DNA of 8,934 bases from an uncultured Ruminococcus sp. (GTDB lineage: Bacteria; Bacillota; Clostridia; Oscillospirales; Ruminococcaceae): positions 1 to 8,934 of the forward strand of contig ONNL01000012.1 in assembly GCA_900319195.1 (NCBI GenBank), read 5' to 3'. Positions 5,441 through 8,934 of the stretch are shown here, one piece after another (the first letter of the stretch is position 1; each line of letters starts with the position of its first letter). Under the pieces are notes generated by a model. The model worked only from the letters and a program-made list of their open reading frames with translations, was not told the DNA's origin and searched no databases. The position numbers and the translations under genes are program-made.

Positions 5441-8020
5441 ATGGATTATTTCAACAAGGATGAAGAAACAGTCATTCGTGAGCTTGGTACCGACCGCGAA
5501 AAAGGTCTTACCGACGCACAGGTCCTTGAAAGCCGTGCAAAATACGGCGAGAATGCTATTTCCGAGGAAAAGCAGAAGAGCATTTTCAGGGTGTTCCTTG
5601 AACAGTTTGCGGACCTGCTCGTTGCGATACTCATAGTCGCTTCTATCATTTCAATGATAAGCGGCGAGGTAGGAAGCACGATAGTTATTCTCGTTGTGCT
5701 CATCATGAACGCTATACTCGGTACAGTACAGCACGTAAAGGCACAAAAGTCGCTCGACAGCCTCAAGGCTATGAGCTCCCCGAGTGCGCGTGTTATCAGA
5801 AACGGTGCACAGACCGAGATCCCTGCTGCTGAGGTAGTTGTCGGTGATATACTCTGCATTGAGGCGGGAAATGTTGCCGCAGCTGACGGCAGACTCCTTG
5901 AAGCCGCTTCGCTTCAGGTCAACGAGAGCGCTCTTACGGGCGAATCCCTCAACGTGAACAAGTCCACTGATACGATAAATGCTGACGAGCTTGCCCTCGG
6001 TGACAGGCTCAACATGATATATTCCGGCTCGAATATTTCAAACGGACGCGGTGTTGCTGTTGTAACGGGTGTCGGAATGAATACCGAGATAGGCAAGATA
6101 GCGTCCCTCATGCAGAATGCAAAGAAGAAAAAGACTCCGCTTCAGGTGAGCCTCGATAAATTCAGCAAGGCGCTGTCAATTGCGGTGATCGGCATCTGTA
6201 TCCTCGTTTTCCTCATGACCTATTTCATCAACGGTCAGTCGCTCGTTGACTCGATGATGTTCGCCGTAGCACTTGCAGTTGCGGCTATCCCCGAGGCACT
6301 CAGCTCGATAATCACCATTTCCCTCGCTATCGGCACACAGAAGATGTCAAAGCAGAAGGCTATAATCAAAGACCTCAAGGCTGTTGAGGGACTCGGCTGT
6401 GTCTCGATAATCTGCTCGGACAAGACGGGTACTCTCACTCAGAATAAGATGACCGTCCGCGACCTCACCTTCCCCTGCGACAGAGCAAAGAAGGAGCTTG
6501 TGCTCGCAATGGCGCTCTGCAACGACGCGGCAAAGGACGGCGATTCATGGCTCGGTGACCCGACGGAGACCGCTCTTGCCATGTATATGGGCAACGACGA
6601 ATACCTCCGCATTCGTGAGGAAAATCCGCGTATCGACGAGATACCGTTTGACAGCGACCGTAAGCTCATGACAACAGTTCACCTGTTCGGTACTGTCAGA
6701 ACAGCCTATACTAAGGGCGCTATCGACGTTCTCATGCCGAGAATGAAGTATGTGCTCGACGCTACCGAGGTGCGCCCGATAACAGAGGACGACCTCGCAG
6801 TGATTGCTGCGGCAAACAAGCGCTATTCCGAGAGCGGAATGCGTGTGCTCGCATTTGCAAAGAAGATACTCAGCAGTGACGCTCCTATCGGTCTTGACGA
6901 CGAGTGTGACTATGTTTATATCGGTCTTACGGCTTCTACTGACCCTCCGCGTGAGGAGAGCAAGGCGGCTGTTGCTGAGGCTAAGTCCGCAGGCATAAAG
7001 CCTATCATGATAACAGGCGACCACAAGGTAACGGCTGTGGCTATTGCCAAGGAAATAGGCATCTACAAGGACGGCGACATCGCTATGGACGGCACGGAGA
7101 TAGACGCTGTCTCAGACGAGGAGCTCTCCGCACAGCTTGAAAAGGTCTCGGTATATGCGCGTGTAAATCCTGTCCACAAGATAAGGATAGTTGACCTCTG
7201 GCAGAAAAAGGACATGGTCGTTGCAATGACAGGCGACGGCGTAAACGACGCTCCTGCGCTGAAAAAGGCTGATGTCGGCGTTGCAATGGGGATCACTGGT
7301 ACAGAGGTCTCGAAGGACGCTGCTTCGATGATACTTGCGGACGACAACTTCGCTACCATAGTAAAGGCTGTCGCAAACGGACGCTGCATTTACAGCAATA
7401 TCAAAAACGCGATAAAGTTCCTGCTCGCAGGCAATGCCGCAGCGATACTTGTCGTGCTCATATCCACGATATTCAATCTTCCGCTTCCGTTCTCACCTGT
7501 ACACCTTCTGTTCATCAATCTCCTCACGGACTCGCTCCCCGCTCTTGCACTCTGCATGGAGCCTATGCAGCCGGGAGTCATGAAGGAAAAGCCGCGTTCA
7601 TCGAAGGAGTCGATACTCAACAAGGAGACAGGTCTCTATATCCTCATTCATGCAGTTATGATAGCTGCCTGCGTAATGGTCGGACTGCTCATAGGCAACA
7701 GCGGCAGCGACGCTGCGGCAATGGCAAGCACTATGGCATTCGGAGTCCTCTGCCTTGCAAGACTGTTTGAGGGCTTTGACAGCCGCGGAAGGTATTCGCT
7801 CGCAAAGCTCGGCTTCACAAAGAACCTCTTCTCGATAGGCGCATTCCTTGTCGGAGCACTTCTTCTCGTATGTGCACTCATGATACCTGCTGTTCACGGT
7901 GTTATGACAGTAAGCGACGAGTTTACGGCAAAGGATCTGCTTGAGGTCGTGGGACTTGCATTCATACCGTTTGCACTCACACAGGTCTCGAGAATGATAA
8001 GAGAAGCAGCAAAGAAATGA
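5441..8020 (+). CDS. P2-type cation-transporting ATPase (Ca2+/Mn2+ type), probable Mn2+ exporter
   Basis: An 859-residue membrane pump that would move divalent cations out of the cytoplasm through an aspartyl-phosphate cycle. The N-terminal cation-ATPase domain (about 1-50) is followed by M1-M2 (about 51-95), the actuator domain with TGES (166-169), M3-M4 (about 243-293), the phosphorylation site DKTGTLT (Asp327), the nucleotide domain with KGA (425-427), TGD (525-527), the hinge TGDGVNDAP (597-605), and six more membrane helices M5-M10 (about 655-850). Ion-site residues by eye: M4 reads IPEAL (E285), M5 has N665, and M6 has N693, T696 and D697, matching SERCA site II. The position of the SERCA site-I glutamate E771 is alanine (A668), as expected for a one-ion pump. 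The Mn2+-type riboswitch upstream points to manganese. A strong terminator follows immediately, so it is monocistronic. A Ca2+ pump role remains possible. Confidence 0.93.
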   Translation: MDYFNKDEETVIRELGTDREKGLTDAQVLESRAKYGENAISEEKQKSIFRVFLEQFADLLVAILIVASIISMISGEVGSTIVILVVLIMNAILGTVQHVKAQKSLDSLKAMSSPSARVIRNGAQTEIPAAEVVVGDILCIEAGNVAAADGRLLEAASLQVNESALTGESLNVNKSTDTINADELALGDRLNMIYSGSNISNGRGVAVVTGVGMNTEIGKIASLMQNAKKKKTPLQVSLDKFSKALSIAVIGICILVFLMTYFINGQSLVDSMMFAVALAVAAIPEALSSIITISLAIGTQKMSKQKAIIKDLKAVEGLGCVSIICSDKTGTLTQNKMTVRDLTFPCDRAKKELVLAMALCNDAAKDGDSWLGDPTETALAMYMGNDEYLRIREENPRIDEIPFDSDRKLMTTVHLFGTVRTAYTKGAIDVLMPRMKYVLDATEVRPITEDDLAVIAAANKRYSESGMRVLAFAKKILSSDAPIGLDDECDYVYIGLTASTDPPREESKAAVAEAKSAGIKPIMITGDHKVTAVAIAKEIGIYKDGDIAMDGTEIDAVSDEELSAQLEKVSVYARVNPVHKIRIVDLWQKKDMVVAMTGDGVNDAPALKKADVGVAMGITGTEVSKDAASMILADDNFATIVKAVANGRCIYSNIKNAIKFLLAGNAAAILVVLISTIFNLPLPFSPVHLLFINLLTDSLPALALCMEPMQPGVMKEKPRSSKESILNKETGLYILIHAVMIAACVMVGLLIGNSGSDAAAMASTMAFGVLCLARLFEGFDSRGRYSLAKLGFTKNLFSIGAFLVGALLLVCALMIPAVHGVMTVSDEFTAKDLLEVVGLAFIPFALTQVSRMIREAAKK

Positions 8021-8026
8021 TAAAGC

Positions 8027-8058
8027 GGTCCCTGTTCGGTATGAGCAGGGACCTTTTT
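8027..8058 (+). terminator. Intrinsic terminator after the ATPase gene
   Basis: GGTCCCTG (8027-8034) pairs with CAGGGACC (8046-8053), extendable inward by three more pairs to a five-base loop, and is followed by TTTTT (8054-8058). It begins six bases after the ATPase stop. Confidence 0.93.
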
Positions 8059-8155
8059 ATGTGCAGATAATGTAAAAAGTAAGGTTAAAATGTCTGTCTC
8101 AGACCGTCAGAGGAGCGGATAAACTGTTCAATAATAATGAAAATCCTGAAAATGC

Positions 8156-8183
8156 TTGACTTTGCTTTTTGGTATGATATAAT
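8156..8183 (+). promoter_or_regulatory. Sigma-A-type promoter of the lipoprotein gene
   Basis: TTGACT (8156-8161) and a perfect TATAAT (8178-8183) with a 16-base spacer, plus a TG one base before the -10 box (extended -10). It lies between the ATPase terminator and the lipoprotein start, so the lipoprotein gene is a separate transcription unit. The 97 bases upstream of it (8059-8155) show nothing recognisable beyond a five-bp hairpin. Confidence 0.8.
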
Positions 8184-8227
8184 AAACTTATGATTATTCA
8201 CTATGGCTATATTGTGGCAATTATAGG

Positions 8228-8232
8228 AAAGG
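8228..8232 (+). promoter_or_regulatory. Ribosome binding site of the lipoprotein gene
   Basis: AAAGG, ten bases before the ATG at 8243. The spacing is slightly long, but the ATG opens directly into a signal peptide, so the start is well supported. Confidence 0.65.
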
Positions 8233-8242
8233 TTGGAAAATT

Positions 8243-8934
8243 ATGAAAAATATTAAGTGGATACTTGCGATGCTCGCAGCTATGACACTTGTTTCATGCA
8301 GCTTTGCTTCATGCGAGCTCAGTGCGGATAAGGACAAGGACTCAAAGAGCTCATCATCCGATGAAAAGGGCTCTGATCTTGATGACAGCGCTGCAAAGTC
8401 ACTTAAAAAGGCAGCAGAGTCTGCTCTCTCCGATCTCGAGGCTGACGGTGAGGATATAAATTCAGTTTCATACATCACCATCAAGGACGGCGAATTAGAG
8501 GACTGCAATTCAGAGTGCGATACAAAGCTTGCTAAGAAGATAATCAAGGCTATCGGTGAGGATTATGACCTCGACGAGCTCCCCGCAGGACTCCTCTTCT
8601 TTGACGAGGGTACGTGCAAGGAAGTATTCATCGGTAAGTCACTCTCCAAGAAGCCTTCGGGAATCTTCTCCAAGGAGGACGACGCAGAGGACTGCAAGGA
8701 CATGACTATTGAGGATATCCTCTCTGAGAAGGAAGATAGCTATAAGGCATCATCGGGCAAGTCTGATGACGATGATGACGACGATAAGGATAAGGACGAT
8801 CCCGAGGAAGAGACAACAGAGGATACTGAGGAAGAAACAACAGAGGAGCCCGAGGAAGAGACAACTAAGAAGGCTTCAGGCAGCAGCTCCGGCAAGTCTG
8901 ACAAGGAGCTTCTCGGCTCATGGTACAGCGACGA
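8243..8934 (+). CDS. Acidic predicted lipoprotein of unknown function (3' end outside window)
   Basis: 230 codons are present and the gene runs off the window. A short lysine-led signal peptide ends in the lipobox LVSC with Cys19; a second, poorer candidate is FASC with Cys24. The mature protein is therefore probably anchored on the outer face of the membrane. Next come a Ser/Asp/Lys-rich spacer (about 25-50) and a compact domain (about 51-160) with four further cysteines (C88, C92, C125, C151) that could form two disulfides. A very acidic linker follows, with seven Asp in a row (175-181) and three Glu/Thr repeats (187-210). A Ser/Gly spacer then leads to LLGSWYSD at the cut end, which resembles the start of a lipocalin-like GxW beta-barrel domain. 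I do not recognise the family. The central domain faintly recalls pilin-like proteins of Ruminococcus, but this is only an impression. It has its own promoter and is not co-transcribed with the ATPase. Confidence 0.85.
   Translation, partial: MKNIKWILAMLAAMTLVSCSFASCELSADKDKDSKSSSSDEKGSDLDDSAAKSLKKAAESALSDLEADGEDINSVSYITIKDGELEDCNSECDTKLAKKIIKAIGEDYDLDELPAGLLFFDEGTCKEVFIGKSLSKKPSGIFSKEDDAEDCKDMTIEDILSEKEDSYKASSGKSDDDDDDDKDKDDPEEETTEDTEEETTEEPEEETTKKASGSSSGKSDKELLGSWYSD
8801..8872 (+). repeat. Three tandem 24-bp repeats coding a Glu/Thr linker
   Basis: Three in-frame copies encode PEEETTED, TEEETTEE and PEEETTKK. They form a flexible, strongly negative linker between the two presumed domains of the lipoprotein. 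Such short in-frame repeats can change copy number by slippage. Confidence 0.85.

Noticed and set aside
6545..7024. 159-codon open frame on the minus strand inside the ATPase gene
   Set aside because: It is antisense to the nucleotide-binding domain of the ATPase, with Cys/His-rich random-looking translation and no start signals.
8092..8104. Small hairpin GTCTG-tct-CAGAC as a second terminator or operator
   Set aside because: It is only five base pairs with no T-run, and the strong terminator at 8027-8058 already ends the ATPase transcript.
8221..8547. 108-codon open frame on the minus strand opposite the lipoprotein
   Set aside because: It is antisense to a gene with a clear signal peptide, lipobox, promoter and ribosome binding site; the Ser-rich translation is a shadow of the GAT/GAC/GAG-rich sense strand.

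Overview
The window looks like chromosome from a low-to-mid GC Gram-positive anaerobe of the class Clostridia, most likely a Ruminococcus-type member of Oscillospiraceae. This is inferred, not proven. The reasons are the pth-mfd gene pair, sigma-A-type promoters with AAGGAG/AAAGGAG ribosome binding sites, a manganese-type riboswitch in front of a P-type ATPase, and a surface lipoprotein with Glu/Thr/Asp-rich linkers of the kind common in ruminococcal secreted proteins.

Left half (1-4954, minus strand): one apparent operon read right to left. A sigma-A-like promoter (4926-4954) precedes a PHP-family phosphoesterase gene (4137-4901), then peptidyl-tRNA hydrolase pth (3432-4058), then the transcription-repair coupling factor mfd (3421 to beyond base 1, cut at its 3' end). 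pth and mfd are 10 bases apart and probably translationally coupled. Both serve housekeeping roles: rescue of peptidyl-tRNAs and removal of RNA polymerase stalled at DNA damage.

Middle (4902-5440): a divergent control region without a supported gene. It holds the minus-strand promoter, about 180 bases with little recognisable content apart from one 8-bp inverted repeat, a plus-strand promoter (5134-5163), and a leader RNA that I read as a yybP-ykoY (Mn2+) riboswitch with its own intrinsic terminator (5304-5344). The 3' strand of the aptamer closing helix and the 5' arm of the terminator share bases, so the two folds exclude each other. This is the layout of a metal-ON transcriptional switch.

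Right half (5441-8934, plus strand): the riboswitch feeds an 859-residue P2-type cation ATPase. It keeps the catalytic motifs and the site-II ion ligands but lacks the site-I glutamate of SERCA, consistent with a single-ion Ca2+/Mn2+ pump of the PMR1/SPCA kind. Riboswitch and pump together make a self-contained manganese (or Mn/Ca) detoxification unit: high internal Mn2+ would let transcription through and the pump would export the ion. A strong terminator (8027-8058) closes the unit. After about 100 bases in which I see nothing else convincing, a separate strong promoter (8156-8183) drives a highly acidic predicted lipoprotein (8243 onward, cut by the window end) of unknown function.

No tRNA, rRNA, CRISPR array, insertion sequence or attachment site is visible. 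The most interesting part is the riboswitch-ATPase module, especially an extra 9-bp pairing inside the leader RNA that competes with the expected P2 hairpin.
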